Positions 63,624-64,000 of a DNA stretch of 64,000 nucleotides are shown here, in pieces; positions within the stretch are counted from its first letter, which is position 1; each line of letters begins with the position of its first letter. Position numbers and translations under genes: made by a program. Origin of the DNA: Haemonchus contortus (lineage: Eukaryota; Nematoda; Chromadorea; Rhabditida; Trichostrongylidae); NCBI GenBank assembly GCA_000469685.2, contig LS997564.1:23462165-23526164 (forward strand), in the 5' to 3' direction. The notes beneath the pieces are model-generated. The model was not told the origin of the DNA, ran no database searches, and saw only the letters and a program-made list of their open reading frames with translations.

Positions 63624-64000
63624 CCTGTTGGTCAGACTCAACGATTATTTTTAATACTATGTTACGCATTTCCTTCAGAATTTGTTTCCTTTCAAATGTT
63701 TTCTCCCATGTCCGCCGCATGGTATCATTTCTTTGTTTACGTTCGCAGCTTTGTCGATCGCACATCTTGAAATGCCATAGCCAACGCAGCCTCCTTTCCG
63801 AGATGCCACGCCCCCTATCGACCATTGATTAACCCACTCATCGCCAGCATTACACGTAATTTATTCCTGCCTTCTTTTATTCCTTTTTTAACCTTTGGCT
63901 TGCCTAACGTTTTACAAATATGATTGCATAGCCAACTCGTCGTCATGCCTTCGGTTTCTTTTTTTACTTAGTTTACGCAGCATCATATTACTACACGTTT
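63624..64000 (+). other. Retrotransposon sequence after pol, right LTR not reached
   Basis: 377 bases without an env ORF or LTR match. Pyrimidine-rich; no polypurine tract seen yet. Any additional ORF and the right LTR would lie beyond the window. Confidence 0.6.

Overview
This window looks like nuclear DNA of a clade V (strongylid, possibly hookworm-like) nematode. Genes are broken into short exons by GT-AG introns, many of them 50-130 bp. Recognisable proteins are typical of worms: an expanded casein-kinase/tau-tubulin-kinase-like kinase, a pepsin-type aspartic protease, a ZIC-type zinc-finger factor and a secreted or membrane methyltransferase-like protein. Between and inside these genes are tRNA-derived SINEs, Tc1/mariner elements, MITEs and LTR retrotransposons. 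The species assignment is inference. No bacterial features, rRNA genes, true tRNA genes or CRISPR arrays were seen.

Layout. (1) 1-17593: a CK1/TTBK-like kinase gene on the + strand whose second visible intron is about 13.8 kb. That intron holds a large inverted duplication (arms 658-5108 and 6151-10568) with a pepsin-like protease gene in each arm. The left copy (- strand) is intact by my splice model (406 aa); the right copy carries several one-base indels. A 1.7 kb element with long inverted repeats, a 45-bp tandem repeat and a SINE fill the rest. The last long kinase intron holds a dimeric SINE flanked by a 10-bp duplication, with a palindromic MITE nested in its second half. (2) 17.7-25.4 kb: decayed mariner, MITE and SINE copies, a near-perfect 66-bp hairpin and some unassigned coding-like fragments. 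(3) 25493-28937: a ZIC-family gene (C. elegans ref-2 type), 9 exons, all phases matching. (4) 29-37 kb: mostly unassigned, repeat-rich DNA. (5) 37017-42071: a unit bounded by two ~415-bp LTRs with 5-bp target duplication, primer-binding site and polypurine tract. Inside it has no gag-pol but a broken superfamily-1 helicase and a 145-bp tandem repeat. (6) 43595-44867: a mariner with a disabled transposase. (7) 45620-53081: an 11-exon methyltransferase-like gene (415 aa) with two copies of the same MITE family and SINEs in its introns. (8) 54425-64000: a young-looking Gypsy-type LTR retrotransposon, truncated by the window end. Its first ORF joins Gag to an envelope-like glycoprotein, ahead of a complete Pol ORF in the -1 frame.

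The most unusual items are the Gag-Env-like fusion placed before Pol, and the helicase remnant packaged inside an LTR unit that shares its primer-binding-site sequence with that retrotransposon. Others are the gene-carrying inverted duplication inside a kinase intron and the ~95-bp direct duplication lying flush against a Tc1-type MITE in the ZIC gene. All exon models come from reading frame, phase and splice-site matching by eye; no alignments or searches were run.
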